Assembly (NCBI GenBank): GCA_026645575.1
Contig: JAPKMW010000010.1
Coordinates: 62,001-126,000, forward strand
DNA length: 64,000 nt
Origin: Caldilineaceae bacterium
GTDB lineage: Bacteria > Chloroflexota > Anaerolineae > Caldilineales > Caldilineaceae
Direction of reading: 5' to 3'
Shown piece by piece: positions 44,819 to 54,557 of the stretch; within the stretch, counting starts at the first letter, position 1, and the number at the start of each line of letters is the position of its first letter. The notes beneath the pieces are model-generated. The model was not told the DNA's origin, did not search any database, and was given only the letters and a program-made list of their open reading frames with translations. The translations under genes were made by a program, and so were the position numbers.

Positions 44819-45055
44819 ATGAACATCCACATTCCCTGCCCCCACTGCGGCCTCCGCCCAATCCAGGAATTTGTCTACGGCGAGATTCCCGACGTACCGG
44901 CAACCATTACCGACCCTGACGCCCGCGACCTGGATCGCGCCTTTATGCGCAAAAACCCCGAAGGCCCCACGGTAGAACGCTGGTTTCACACCTATGGCTG
45001 TCGCCGCTGGTTGACGCTACGTCGCGATACGCGGACGGACGCGATTTTATCCTAG
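44819..45055 (+). CDS. soxD: Sarcosine oxidase delta subunit-like protein
   Basis: This 78-residue protein has the SoxD signature: an N-terminal CPHCGLRPIQEFVYGE zinc-binding pair, the PEGPTVERWFHTYGCRRW region with the third Cys, and a short tail. SoxD carries zinc in the heterotetramer and is essential to its structure. ATG 44819 has AGAGAG about eight bases upstream. It closes the alpha, gamma-like, hydrolase, beta, delta cluster. Confidence 0.9.
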   Translation: MNIHIPCPHCGLRPIQEFVYGEIPDVPATITDPDARDLDRAFMRKNPEGPTVERWFHTYGCRRWLTLRRDTRTDAILS

Positions 45056-45062
45056 AATGGCT

Positions 45063-45115
45063 GACAAGGTGAGGGGGTGACAAGATGATTCACCTTGTCA
45101 CCCCCTCACCTTGTC
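45063..45115. terminator. 22-bp perfect hairpin of the gtgacaag family
   Basis: Arms 45063-45084 and 45094-45115 are perfect reverse complements with a nine-base loop. It lies between the SoxD-like gene (plus strand, ending at 45055) and the TPR gene (minus strand, ending at 45125), and is suited to terminate both. Confidence 0.8.
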
Positions 45116-45124
45116 CTCCTGTCT

Positions 45125-47374
45125 TTACTCTCCCAACCCTGCCGCGTCCTGCGAATACCACGTATCCTCAAACTCTTCATCGGTCAGGTCGCCGTTGGCC
45201 CAGAGGAAGGCGGCGCGACTGGTGATATAGATCAGGTTTTGCGGCTCATCGGCGGCGCCGGAGAGGACGATCACGCCATCGGGTTTGCTGGTGACGCGGA
45301 CGAGAACGCGCGCCATCTCGCGCGAAACGTCCCGTTCCTGTTTGGTGAAGGCGTCGCTCTTGGCTTCCAGCCGTGATTCATAGGCGATGACCAGGCTACG
45401 TCCTTGTTCATCTTCCGAGAAGCGGACGGATCGGGGTTCGACACCAATCTCGCGTAACTGCTCCTCAACCGCAGTCACCGTGGCGTCATCATCGAGCGCC
45501 GTATCGGGATTGGGCGAGAAGATGGCTTCGCGTTGGCGACATTCCATCAGGATTTCATCGTAGCGCTTGGCCCGTTCACTGTCATCTTCATTCTCCTGGA
45601 GCCAGCGGATATGCGGTTCGGCTTTGTCACAGTCACCGCGCCCCATGTAGAGCGAGGTGATAAAGTTGCGGGCCAGGAAATGGTCCGGTTCGCGCTTCAA
45701 CGCTTCCAGTAAATTTTCCTCGGCCTCTTGATACTTCCCTTCACGGCTATAGGTTTCGCCCAGAATAGCATAGACCGTAGAACTGGTGGCGCCGGCGTCG
45801 AGGGCTTCCAGGGCAGCGCTTTGGGCCGCCTGGGCATTGCCGTCAAAGAGTTGCCCCAAGGCCAAACTTTCGCGCGCATCTGTGCTTTCAGGGCGCAAGA
45901 CTTGCCAGCGTTGAGCGGCCTTGATCGCTTCTTTGGTTTGCCCCAGGAAGAGATTCACTTCATAAAGCGCCTGGTAGTAGAGTGGATCGATGGTGGCGAA
46001 GCTCTTCACCCGGTTGAGGGCTGCGACCGCTTCGGATGCCTTGCCATCGCGTGAATAAGCATTCGCCAGCAACCGGGCGTCGGCAACCGAGCGGGGCATG
46101 TCTTCGGTGGCTTCGGTGAAGTATTCAATGGCTTTTTCAAAGTTCTCATCACAGAGGTAGCTGACGCCAATCATGCGTTTCGCCAACACGCTGTAGGGGC
46201 GTTGGGTGAGCCAATCTTCAGCCAGTTCACGGCCCTTGTCGCAATCATCCTGTTCGTTGTGCAGGCGCATCCGTAGCAGGGTGATGTCCAATCGTTGGGG
46301 GGCGGCAATTGCTTCGGCAATTGCTTGAAAATTAGCTGCATCGTCATACCGTTCTTGTAAAATCATCAGACCCGCCATACACGAATAGGCGTCGGGGTAG
46401 GGGGTGTGGGGTTGGTTGTACACATAGAGTTGTTGACAGCCCGCTTCGGCGCTCGCCCAATCATTGTTTTCGGTGGCGATGTCAACGGCAAAGGAGATCA
46501 TCCACGGGTGGTCGCCTTGGGTGGCAAAGGCACTTTCCGCCAATTCCTGGGCCGTCTCAGCATCGCCGGTGGTGTTCAGTTCATTGCGCGCCACCAGCAA
46601 GTGCCAGGCAAAGAAATCCGGCTCCAGTGCTGCCGCTGTGTCATAGGCATCGATGGCCTCATCCCAGTAGGAAAGGGCAAAGGCGACAGAACCCAACGTC
46701 GCCCACGCATCGGCCAACTCACCGTCCAGTTCGACCGCTTTTTGCGCATGGTCATACGCTTCATCCATCTGATAGACGCTGCTGAGAATATCAGCCGCAG
46801 CAGCATGAACCAGGGCGTTGTCCGGGCCAAGTTCCACCGCTTGCAGGATCGTCTGCCAGGCATCATCAAAGAAATGGGCGCCCTGTTGCGCCCAAGCCAG
46901 ATACGCCAGTGTCTCCGGATCTTCGGGCGCCAATTCGGCGGCAGCTTCAGCAGCGGCCAGCGCCTGTTGCCAATACTGCGGCCAGTAGAGATAAGTTTTG
47001 GTCAACCCCAGGTGGGCCGGCAGATAAGTGGGATCGGCGGCAATGGCTTCGATAAACTTGCTTTCAGCGCCGGTTAAATCGCTGGTGACAAAAAGTTCCT
47101 GCCCCTCGCTGGTCAGCGTGGCGGCTTGATCGGGATCAACTTGGGCCAGCGGTCCAGGCGTGGCGGTGGGTGTAGGACCGGGCGTGGGTGTCTCAATGGC
47201 AGTCGGGGTGGCGGTGGCTTCCAGTGTTGGCGCTTCTTCAACTGCCGTGGGCGTGGTCAACGCATTGGATAGGTTGCGCAGCGAAAGGCGACCCGGTTGA
47301 CAGGCGGTCAGGACGAGGGCCAACATAGCCACACTCCAGAAGAGCCGCCAAGGGCGAGCTAGCGAACGACTCAT
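45125..47374 (-). CDS. TPR-repeat lipoprotein
   Basis: This 749-residue protein starts at ATG 47374, after GTAGGAGGAA. Its signal peptide (FWSVAMLALVLTAC) ends in a lipobox, followed by a Thr/Pro/Ala linker (ATPTAIETPTPGPTPTATPG). Residues about 90-600 consist of tetratricopeptide repeats with the usual W/L-G-A-P pattern (YLPAHLGLTKTYLYW, FLARNFITSLYMGRGD). The last about 120 residues form a separate alpha/beta domain (SVRFSEDEQGRSLVIAYESR). TPR lipoproteins usually serve as scaffolds at the outer membrane face. The partner is unknown. Confidence 0.8.
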   Translation of the reverse strand: MSRSLARPWRLFWSVAMLALVLTACQPGRLSLRNLSNALTTPTAVEEAPTLEATATPTAIETPTPGPTPTATPGPLAQVDPDQAATLTSEGQELFVTSDLTGAESKFIEAIAADPTYLPAHLGLTKTYLYWPQYWQQALAAAEAAAELAPEDPETLAYLAWAQQGAHFFDDAWQTILQAVELGPDNALVHAAAADILSSVYQMDEAYDHAQKAVELDGELADAWATLGSVAFALSYWDEAIDAYDTAAALEPDFFAWHLLVARNELNTTGDAETAQELAESAFATQGDHPWMISFAVDIATENNDWASAEAGCQQLYVYNQPHTPYPDAYSCMAGLMILQERYDDAANFQAIAEAIAAPQRLDITLLRMRLHNEQDDCDKGRELAEDWLTQRPYSVLAKRMIGVSYLCDENFEKAIEYFTEATEDMPRSVADARLLANAYSRDGKASEAVAALNRVKSFATIDPLYYQALYEVNLFLGQTKEAIKAAQRWQVLRPESTDARESLALGQLFDGNAQAAQSAALEALDAGATSSTVYAILGETYSREGKYQEAEENLLEALKREPDHFLARNFITSLYMGRGDCDKAEPHIRWLQENEDDSERAKRYDEILMECRQREAIFSPNPDTALDDDATVTAVEEQLREIGVEPRSVRFSEDEQGRSLVIAYESRLEAKSDAFTKQERDVSREMARVLVRVTSKPDGVIVLSGAADEPQNLIYITSRAAFLWANGDLTDEEFEDTWYSQDAAGLGE

Positions 47375-47582
47375 AACATTCCTCCTACGCTCAGGGTAGT
47401 TGCCCCCTGTAAAAATAGGGCGCGATGCAGACGCCAACGTGACGTTAACAAATGGTTAGAATGAACATATTGTAAAACGAAATGGAGTACTTAGAAAGGC
47501 TGACATGGGCTGTTTTTCCAAATTGGATCTACTTCTGGTATACTCTTGTTGACGACCATTCTCTCATTTTGGATCAGCTTGT

Positions 47583-48599
47583 ATGACAGAAGATGTGATC
47601 ACCTTGGCGCCAAAGCGGGCCGCAGCAGATATTCTGGTGGATCTGGCGCAAGTGAATGTCTATTTTACAGTGCGCAAAGGCTTTTTCACCACCCAAACGG
47701 TCAAGGCGGTGGACGGGGTCAGCTTGCGTCTGCGCCGCGGTGAAACGGTGGCCGTTGTCGGTGAATCGGGGAGCGGCAAGACAACGCTGGGGCGGGTTTC
47801 GCTGGGTTTGCTCAAGCCGACCGCCGGTCAAGTTACCTTTGATCAGCAGCCCATTACCGGGTTGACCGGCCCGGCCTTAAAAGCCTATCGCCGGCGCGCA
47901 CAGGCCATCTTTCAAGACCCCTTTGCCACCATTGACCCCTACATGACGGTGTATGAAACCATCGCCGAACCGCTGGTGATTCATGGCATTGGCAATGAAC
48001 AGGAGCGTTGGGCCAAGGTAGCAGCGGCCTTACAGGAGGTGCGGCTGACGCCGGTTGACGAAATTGCCGAGCGTTACCCTCATCAACTCTCCGGTGGGCA
48101 GCGGCAACGGGTGGGCATTGCTCGTGCGCTGGTCTTGCAACCGGAGTATATTCTGGCCGATGAACCGGTCTCTATGGTCGATGCGTCGAGTCGCGCCGAG
48201 TTGCTTTATCTCCTCCGCGAACTACGCGAGCGCTATGGCATCACCTTTCTCTACATTACCCATGACATTGCCACCGCTCGTCACTTTGCCAATCGCATTG
48301 TGGTCATGTATCTGGGCAAAATTGTGGAGAGTGGGCCGGCTGCCGCGGTGGTGGATAATCCACAACATCCCTATACGCGCGCCTTGATTGCCGCCGTACC
48401 AGAACCTGATCCGAACAATCGGTTACGTGAGCGATCCGTGGTGCAAGGTGAACCGCCAAATGCCATCCAGATTCCAACCGGTTGCGCCTTTCACCCCCGT
48501 TGCCCGAACGTCATAGCAGGGCGTTGCGCCAATCAACAACCCACCCTGATCGAAATCGAACCGGAGCATTGGGTGTCGTGTTTTTTGTACGAGCAGTGA
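47583..48599 (+). CDS. ABC transporter ATP-binding protein, OppF/DppF-like
   Basis: This 338-residue ATPase has Walker [12 protein letters not shown]-loop [13 protein letters not shown], signature LSGGQRQR and Walker [14 protein letters not shown], with the catalytic Glu, and the switch His in YITHDIATA. The C-terminal tail GCAFHPRCP...C matches the OppD/OppF four-Cys extension. It should pair with an OppD-like ATPase, but none lies nearby; the peptide-type permeases lie at 55102-57611. It has an independent start, and its ATG lacks a clear ribosome binding site. Confidence 0.9.
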   Translation: MTEDVITLAPKRAAADILVDLAQVNVYFTVRKGFFTTQTVKAVDGVSLRLRRGETVAVVGESGSGKTTLGRVSLGLLKPTAGQVTFDQQPITGLTGPALKAYRRRAQAIFQDPFATIDPYMTVYETIAEPLVIHGIGNEQERWAKVAAALQEVRLTPVDEIAERYPHQLSGGQRQRVGIARALVLQPEYILADEPVSMVDASSRAELLYLLRELRERYGITFLYITHDIATARHFANRIVVMYLGKIVESGPAAAVVDNPQHPYTRALIAAVPEPDPNNRLRERSVVQGEPPNAIQIPTGCAFHPRCPNVIAGRCANQQPTLIEIEPEHWVSCFLYEQ

Positions 48600-48837
48600 T
48601 ATAATCAGTTGATCGTAACGCTGCCAGGGTGACAGCACACCAATCCTGGACGATACGACTTTAGACGCTATGACTTTGGACTACGCGACTAAGAATAATA
48701 TCTCATGAAACTCTAAGCAAACTCTCATTTTGTTGGTGAATAAGCGTACTATCATGCTTAAGCTAAATTCTGGCTACTGTAATCCTACGCTTACGTGCAT
48801 TATTTACCCACTCTGATCGATGGAGGCAGCTCGACCT
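48600..48837. other. Intergenic stretch with direct repeats
   Basis: Around 48650-48692 the words tacgactttagac, tatgactttggac and tacgcgacta recur in tandem with changes. The rest holds the probable promoter of the sialidase-fold gene, but no clear boxes are seen. Confidence 0.3.
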
Positions 48838-51390
48838 ATGAAATTTCTGCGTACGATCTTTTCGTTTACCCTCATAGCGACCCTGTTGGCAACTTCATTG
48901 CAACCGCTCTTTGCCCAAAGCAGTGGTCAGGGAACAACCGGCTCTGGTAACGGTACAGTGGTTGTGGCCGGACGTGAGCAGATCAACCTTTCCGCCCCAA
49001 TTCAGGATTTGATCTCCGGCCCCGGCTGGCTCATGGTGCGTGGGCTGGATGTCCGCCCCAGCATGGAAGTGCCGGAATGGAACCCCTTGACCCGTCAACC
49101 GCTGGAACAACTCGCCAACCCCATGGCCAGCCTCAATGCGCCGTTGAACCAGGCCGGCGGTCCGGGCGTACTCGTGCCGTACCGTGACCCGGCCCCCTCC
49201 TTCAGCCGCAGTTTGCTGGTGACACGCGATTTCAGCGGTCGCACCCTGCAAACCGAACCCGACATTGCCGTCAACCCGCTCGATCCCGATCATCTGGTGT
49301 TGGGTGTTATTGACTACAACTTCCCTGGCAACAGCGTCTACGTCAGCATCGATGGCGGCGCCAACTGGGATGGCCCGATCCAGACCAAATATGTGCGCGA
49401 TGACCTGGGCGCTGGTGGTGATCCGGTGGTGAAGTTTGATAGCCAGGGCAATGTCTATATCGCCTCCATCTCTATCGGCTTTGATGAATACTCTATCGGC
49501 GCCGCGTCCGGTGCTGCCGTTGTCTCCAGCATCGCGATTGCTTCTTCGCAAGATGGCGGCTATACCTGGAATGAACCGGTGCCGACGGCCAAAAGCACCG
49601 TTGAGACCAGTAACGTAGAGTTGGACCCCAACGGTCGCCTGCGCGGCACCATTGCGTTGAGCTTCCTGGACAAACCCTGGGTCGCCATTGGCCCCCATCC
49701 GACGGTGGAAGATCAAGAGGTCATCTATGTGACCTATGTTAAGTTCACCACCAAGTACGATATTCTCTATATTGGTGAAGTGCCGGTCTTGGGCGTGCCA
49801 CTGGTGGAGACTACACCGGAACTGGTTGCCTCGCAAGATGGCGGCGTGACCTGGTCAGAGCCGGTGGCGGTTGGGCCAACCGTGCGCAACACCTTTGGTG
49901 AAGAGAGTTCCGGCGAAGGGGAAACAAACAGCGAGGAAGGCAGTGAGGGCTTTGAGTCCCCCGCTGAACAAGCGGCCGAACTGGAATTCCCGCAACAGCG
50001 GCTCCTGCAAGGCTACTTGCCCAGTAATGTCTTCCAAGAAGGCGAAGGCGAATCCGAAGGCAAGAAGCGCACCATCCAGGGTGTAACCCCGGTGGTGGAT
50101 AGCGACGGCAATGTCTACGTCTTCTGGTTTGACAGCACCGACGATGAGGCGCAAAAGGGCTTGGGCGAATTTTACCTGGCAAAGTCCGAAGATGCCGGCG
50201 TGACCTTTGCTAAACCCAAGCGCATTGCCAGCTTCCTGGAGCCGGGCTTCCGTCCGCGCACCGCCTTCTTTCGTTACTGGGCTTCGGTCTTCCCCAAACC
50301 GGCGGTCGGCCCCAACAATGAACTCTACGTCGCCTTTACCGCCCTGCCCCCGGAACGCCCCGCTGACGAAGGCGACATTTACTTCATCCGCTCGACCGAT
50401 GGCGGCAACCGCTGGTCGCGCCCGAAACGGCTTAACACCGACGAGACCAATAGCGTGCAATTCTTCCCGGCGATGGCGGTTTCGCCCAATGGCACCTTGC
50501 ATGTCATGTGGGGCGATATGCGCGACGATGCGGTCGAAACCCGCTATCATATTTACTATACCAGTTCCGAGAATCAGGGTGATGATTGGGGCTTTAAGAA
50601 CGAAGAATTAGGACTGGATGTAGGCGATACCCGCGTCACCGACTTCCCGACCAACCCCAACAAAGCCTTCCCACAGGGCTTGTTTATTGGCGACTATTTC
50701 TCCATTGCCGCCACCGATGAAGAAGCCTACATGGTCTGGGCCGATGGTCGCCTTTCTGAATATGGCGGGACCAACCAGAAGATCGCCTTTGCCCGCAAAC
50801 GGCAGATGCCCAACCCGGAAATTTTTCTCAGCCCCAACGCCGGTCCCGGTGGTGAGACTGTCACTGTCCAAGGGCATGGCTTCCAACCAGATCTTGATTA
50901 CTACTTGCTTGTCGGCGGCGAAACGGTTGCCAGTGGGCGCACTAGCTCTGATGGACGCATGACTGCCAGCGTCTTTGTCCCCATCTCCGGCGAAGGGCCG
51001 CACCCGGTCACGCTGGTCGATGGGTCGGGCAACCTGGCCTCCACTTCGTTCTATATGGAATTTGGCTTTGACAACATTCAAACCCAACTGGACGAGTTGA
51101 ACACCCAAATTGATGAACTGTCAAATGGCGCTGCGGCCAATCGCAGCCCGATCGCCAACCAATCTGCCGCCTACGACCCGCGCATTGAACAGTTGACAGC
51201 ACAGGTCAGCGAATTGAAGGCGTTGGTGCAACAACAAGCACAACCTGGGGCTGTGGCGGCGGTAGAACCGACAGTGGTCGCTGCCGGTTTCCTGGGTGGC
51301 AACCCGACGTTGAAGCTTGGCCTGGTCGGCCTGGTTGGGCTGCTGTTGGGGATTGTTTTTACGCAATTACGGTTGTTTAATCGGCGATAA
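48838..51390 (+). CDS. Secreted sialidase-fold (BNR repeat) protein with C-terminal membrane anchor
   Basis: This 850-residue protein has a signal peptide (FTLIATLLATSLQPLFAQ). Repeated Asp-box-like (BNR) words occur: VSIDGGANWDGP, SSQDGGYTWNEP, ASQDGGVTWSEP, STDGGNRWSRP. These indicate a six-bladed sialidase-like propeller. It lacks a clear sialidase Arg triad, so activity is unproven. Residues about 350-410 form a Glu/Gly-rich insert (SSGEGETNSEEGSEGFE). An IPT-like domain, a short coiled coil and a final hydrophobic helix (LKLGLVGLVGLLLGIVF) plus RRs anchor the protein in the membrane. Confidence 0.8.
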   Translation: MKFLRTIFSFTLIATLLATSLQPLFAQSSGQGTTGSGNGTVVVAGREQINLSAPIQDLISGPGWLMVRGLDVRPSMEVPEWNPLTRQPLEQLANPMASLNAPLNQAGGPGVLVPYRDPAPSFSRSLLVTRDFSGRTLQTEPDIAVNPLDPDHLVLGVIDYNFPGNSVYVSIDGGANWDGPIQTKYVRDDLGAGGDPVVKFDSQGNVYIASISIGFDEYSIGAASGAAVVSSIAIASSQDGGYTWNEPVPTAKSTVETSNVELDPNGRLRGTIALSFLDKPWVAIGPHPTVEDQEVIYVTYVKFTTKYDILYIGEVPVLGVPLVETTPELVASQDGGVTWSEPVAVGPTVRNTFGEESSGEGETNSEEGSEGFESPAEQAAELEFPQQRLLQGYLPSNVFQEGEGESEGKKRTIQGVTPVVDSDGNVYVFWFDSTDDEAQKGLGEFYLAKSEDAGVTFAKPKRIASFLEPGFRPRTAFFRYWASVFPKPAVGPNNELYVAFTALPPERPADEGDIYFIRSTDGGNRWSRPKRLNTDETNSVQFFPAMAVSPNGTLHVMWGDMRDDAVETRYHIYYTSSENQGDDWGFKNEELGLDVGDTRVTDFPTNPNKAFPQGLFIGDYFSIAATDEEAYMVWADGRLSEYGGTNQKIAFARKRQMPNPEIFLSPNAGPGGETVTVQGHGFQPDLDYYLLVGGETVASGRTSSDGRMTASVFVPISGEGPHPVTLVDGSGNLASTSFYMEFGFDNIQTQLDELNTQIDELSNGAAANRSPIANQSAAYDPRIEQLTAQVSELKALVQQQAQPGAVAAVEPTVVAAGFLGGNPTLKLGLVGLVGLLLGIVFTQLRLFNRR

Positions 51391-51425
51391 TGAGTGCTGT
51401 GTATAGGCGCTGATAAAATAATGTT

Positions 51426-51460
51426 ACATGCCGGAAGGATCACATCTTTCCGGCATGTTT
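51426..51460 (+). terminator. Rho-independent terminator
   Basis: Arms acatgccggaa (51426-51436) and 51448-51458 are perfect reverse complements and are followed by a short T-run. It lies just after the sialidase-fold gene. Confidence 0.65.
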
Positions 51461-51519
51461 GGCTAATCGACAAGCTGTCTCAACTATTTCCTTCAAAATT
51501 ACTAGAGTGTTGTATTATT

Positions 51520-51765
51520 ATGCCAACCAAACGTATTGGCGGGTTTCTATGTTATTTTGTGTCATACGATTGTATCGAGCCGCCGCACATTCATGTGGCA
51601 AGAGGCAGGGATCGAAATACCCGCAGCGCAAAATTTTGGTTGGAGCCATTACGTCTAGCACGCAATAATGGTTTGAATACAAGTGAATTGCGCAGTGCTT
51701 GGCGTATTGTAGAGGAAAATAGAGCTTTATTTTTGGAGATGTGGGATGAACATTGCAACAATTGA
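51520..51765 (+). CDS. DUF4160 domain protein
   Basis: This 81-residue protein begins with MPTKRIGGFLCYFVSYDCIE and contains EPPHIHVARG, the conserved His motif of DUF4160, and RIVEENRALFLEMWDEH. It overlaps the next gene, a DUF2442 protein, by 20 bases. The DUF4160-DUF2442 pair recurs in bacterial genomes in a toxin-antitoxin-like arrangement; which, if either, is toxic is not established to my knowledge. Confidence 0.75.
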   Translation: MPTKRIGGFLCYFVSYDCIEPPHIHVARGRDRNTRSAKFWLEPLRLARNNGLNTSELRSAWRIVEENRALFLEMWDEHCNN

Positions 51766-52057
51766 GATTCAGCCACGCGTAAAGACAGTCACCTTTACTG
51801 ATGATAAATTGGCGGTTGAAATTGCCGATGGCCGTACCGTTTTAGCTCCGCTAGCATGGTATCCGCGACTGCAACATGCAACAAAAGCGGAGCGCGAAGA
51901 TTGGTCGATTTTTGAAGATAGCGATGGTCGTGACATCATCTTTTGGGAACAGGTAGATGAATTAATTCCCGTCATTGCTTTGTTAGCCGGCGTCCCCAGC
52001 CGCGAAGCAAAACGGTCGGTCGATAGCTGGTTGGCAACGAGAAAAATAGCCGCCTAA
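51746..52057 (+). CDS. DUF2442 domain protein
   Basis: This 103-residue protein has the DUF2442 core: TVTFTDDKLAVEIADGRTVL followed by PLAWYPRLQHATKAERED. The conserved WYPRL motif and the following helix are diagnostic. A C-terminal tail with GVPSREAKRSVDSWL could be the DNA-binding part. It is the presumed partner of the upstream DUF4160 protein and may be its antitoxin-like regulator. Confidence 0.8.
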   Translation: MNIATIEIQPRVKTVTFTDDKLAVEIADGRTVLAPLAWYPRLQHATKAEREDWSIFEDSDGRDIIFWEQVDELIPVIALLAGVPSREAKRSVDSWLATRKIAA

Positions 52058-52087
52058 CAATCCTGTTGAAATGTTGAAGGAGTGGGT

Positions 52088-54487
52088 ATGAAGCGATTGA
52101 TTCTTCATCTGGTTCTGCTGTGCGCTTTGTTGCTCAACGGGTCGGCGCTAGCTTTGGCCCAGGACGATTATACGCCGCCGACGGATCAACCCGGCCCGGC
52201 GGTGGACAAATTGTATTTCAAAGCCTTCAATGTTGATCGCGCCCCGCTGGATCTCGAAGCGGGCGAGATGGACATGTACTACTACAACCTGAAGATCGCT
52301 GCCGCCCGCAAGCTGCGCGACAACAAGGAGATTCAACTCTTTGAAGCGCCGGCCAACACCCTGTCGCTGATTCTCAACCCCGCGCCGGCCCCGGAAGGGC
52401 AACTCAATCCTTTTTCCATCTCGGCCGTGCGCCAGGCCATGCAGCGGCTAGTGGATCGCGAGTTTGTGGCGCGCGAAATCTATCAGGGCCAGGCGCGCCC
52501 CATGTACACCGTCAACAGCCCGACCGACTTTGACTACCTCACCGTCTTTGACATCATTCAGGAACAAGACCTGCGTTTTGACCCGGAGTTTGCCCGCGAA
52601 GAGATTGCAGCGGCAATGGAAGAAGCGGGGGCTGAACTGGTTGATGAGGTCTGGACTTATGAGGGGGAACCGATCCGCATCAAGTTCATTATTCGCGTCG
52701 AAGATGAACGGCGTGAGGTGGGCGATTTGGTGCGCGCTGCACTGGAAGAGGCCGGTTTTACCGTCGATGCCAACTATCAACCCTTTGCCCCGGCCATTCA
52801 AACGGTCTACTCGACCGACCCCAAGCAATTTGGCTGGCACATCTACACCGAAGGCTGGGGCCGGGGTGCGCCTAATCGCTATGACTTTGGCAGCGTCAAC
52901 TCCTTTAACGCTCCCTGGCTGGGCAACATGCCCGGCTGGCAGCAAACCGGCTTCTGGCAATATGAAAACGAAGAACTGGATGAAGTCGGCAAAAAGCTCT
53001 TCCGTGGCGAGTTCAACGACAAAGCCGAACGGGATGAGATGTACCGCACCATGACGGAAATGGGCCTAGACGCGTCGGTGCGTATTTGGGTGGCGACGGT
53101 CAACAGTGCCTATGCCGTACAAAAAGATGTCACTGGCATTACCCAAGACCTGGCCGCCGGCCCACGCGGTCTCTGGACATTACGCACTGCCTACAAGCCC
53201 GATAGCAATGAATTGATTGTCGGCCATCTCTGGGTCTGGACGGAACGTTCGACCTGGAATCCCGTCGGCGGTATTGGCGATGTCTACAGCAGCGACATTT
53301 ACCGTCAACTCAGTGATCCAACGCTCTGGAATGACCCCTTTACCGGCATTCCCCAACCTTTCCGTGTAAGCTACGAAGTGGAATCCGCCGGCCCCGCTGG
53401 CAAACTGGAAGTGCCAACCGATGCCTTCCTCTGGGACGCTGAAGCCGGCCAGTGGCAGACTGTGGGCGAAGGTGTGGAGGCGGTCAGCAAAGTCACCTAC
53501 GATTACACCAAGTTCTTTAGCGCCAACTACCATCACGGCCAGCAAATCACAATGGCCGATCTGCTTTACTCGCTCTACCAGGGCTTTGATATGTCATATA
53601 ACCCGGAGAAGGCCAAGATCGAGACCGTCATGGCCGTCACCGCCCGCCCGACCTTGGAGACCTTCCGTGGTTTCCGTGTGGTTGATGAGAACCACATTGA
53701 GGTCTATGTCGATTTCTGGCACTTTGACGACAACTATATTGCCGCCTATGCTACCCCGTCGGGCGTCGGTACGCCGTGGGAACTGCTTTACACGCTCGAT
53801 GATCTGGTCTTCAAACAGCGTCGCGCCGCCTTTAGCGACACCGCCGCCGCCCGTTTTAATGTGCCGTGGATCAGCCTGGTGCTGGATCGCGATGCGCGTT
53901 TGGTGCGCAAAGCGATGATGGATTTACAGCGCAAAAAAGCCTTCCCGGCAGCGGTCTTTACCCTGCCGGGCGCTGGCGAAAGTTTGATCGACGCCAAAGC
54001 CGCCGCCGCCCGTTACAAGGCCACCCTCGATTGGTTTAAGGAACGCGGCCATCTGATCATCAGCAACGGCCCCTTCTTCCTGGCCCGCTATGATCCGCCG
54101 GCCCAATTTGCCGAGTTGAACGCCTTCCGCGACCCGACCTATCCCTTCACGGCGGCGGATCTCTACCGTGGCGCGCCGCAATTAATCGAGTTTGGTGAGA
54201 TCAACGCTGAGTCGATTGTGCTGGGTGAAGCCTATGAGGCCACTTTCACGCTCGACGGGCCGGGCAAACTGGCGCTGCGCTATCTGCTGGTCGATGCCGC
54301 CACCGATGCGATCATCGCGCAGGGTGAGGCTACGGCTGCCAGCGGAAATGAGTTTAGCGTCAAGCTGACCGAAGATGAAACGCTGGAGATGGACTTTGGT
54401 CTCTATCGCCTGGTGCTGGTGGCGACGAGTGATCAACTAGCACAGTTGACGGAGCGGCAGGTTGAGATTGAGGCAGACTTGCAGTAA
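52088..54487 (+). CDS. ABC transporter substrate-binding protein, peptide type, with apparently rearranged lobes
   Basis: This 799-residue protein starts at ATG 52088, with GAAGGAG upstream, and has a signal peptide (LHLVLLCALLLNGSALALAQ). The mature part begins with motifs normally found late in SBP_bac_5 proteins: DLEAGEMDMYYYN, then ISAVRQAMQRLVDREFVARE (about 110-130). Motifs normally found early come later: RSTWNPVGGIGD (about 390), YHHGQQITMADLLYSLYQ (about 480) and ISNGPFFLARYDPP (about 655). The last about 95 residues form a beta-rich domain. It should bind peptides or another ligand for the permeases at 55102 and 56178. Confidence 0.75.
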   Translation: MKRLILHLVLLCALLLNGSALALAQDDYTPPTDQPGPAVDKLYFKAFNVDRAPLDLEAGEMDMYYYNLKIAAARKLRDNKEIQLFEAPANTLSLILNPAPAPEGQLNPFSISAVRQAMQRLVDREFVAREIYQGQARPMYTVNSPTDFDYLTVFDIIQEQDLRFDPEFAREEIAAAMEEAGAELVDEVWTYEGEPIRIKFIIRVEDERREVGDLVRAALEEAGFTVDANYQPFAPAIQTVYSTDPKQFGWHIYTEGWGRGAPNRYDFGSVNSFNAPWLGNMPGWQQTGFWQYENEELDEVGKKLFRGEFNDKAERDEMYRTMTEMGLDASVRIWVATVNSAYAVQKDVTGITQDLAAGPRGLWTLRTAYKPDSNELIVGHLWVWTERSTWNPVGGIGDVYSSDIYRQLSDPTLWNDPFTGIPQPFRVSYEVESAGPAGKLEVPTDAFLWDAEAGQWQTVGEGVEAVSKVTYDYTKFFSANYHHGQQITMADLLYSLYQGFDMSYNPEKAKIETVMAVTARPTLETFRGFRVVDENHIEVYVDFWHFDDNYIAAYATPSGVGTPWELLYTLDDLVFKQRRAAFSDTAAARFNVPWISLVLDRDARLVRKAMMDLQRKKAFPAAVFTLPGAGESLIDAKAAAARYKATLDWFKERGHLIISNGPFFLARYDPPAQFAELNAFRDPTYPFTAADLYRGAPQLIEFGEINAESIVLGEAYEATFTLDGPGKLALRYLLVDAATDAIIAQGEATAASGNEFSVKLTEDETLEMDFGLYRLVLVATSDQLAQLTERQVEIEADLQ

Positions 54488-54557
54488 GATGAAGAGAACT
54501 AAATCTGCGGTTACTTGGCGCTGTCAGTGGTGTCTATGACGAGAATGAGGTATATAC

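Noticed and set aside
48895..49836. Minus-strand open frame of 313 codons
   Set aside because: It is antisense to the sialidase-fold gene with its BNR repeats and signal peptide.
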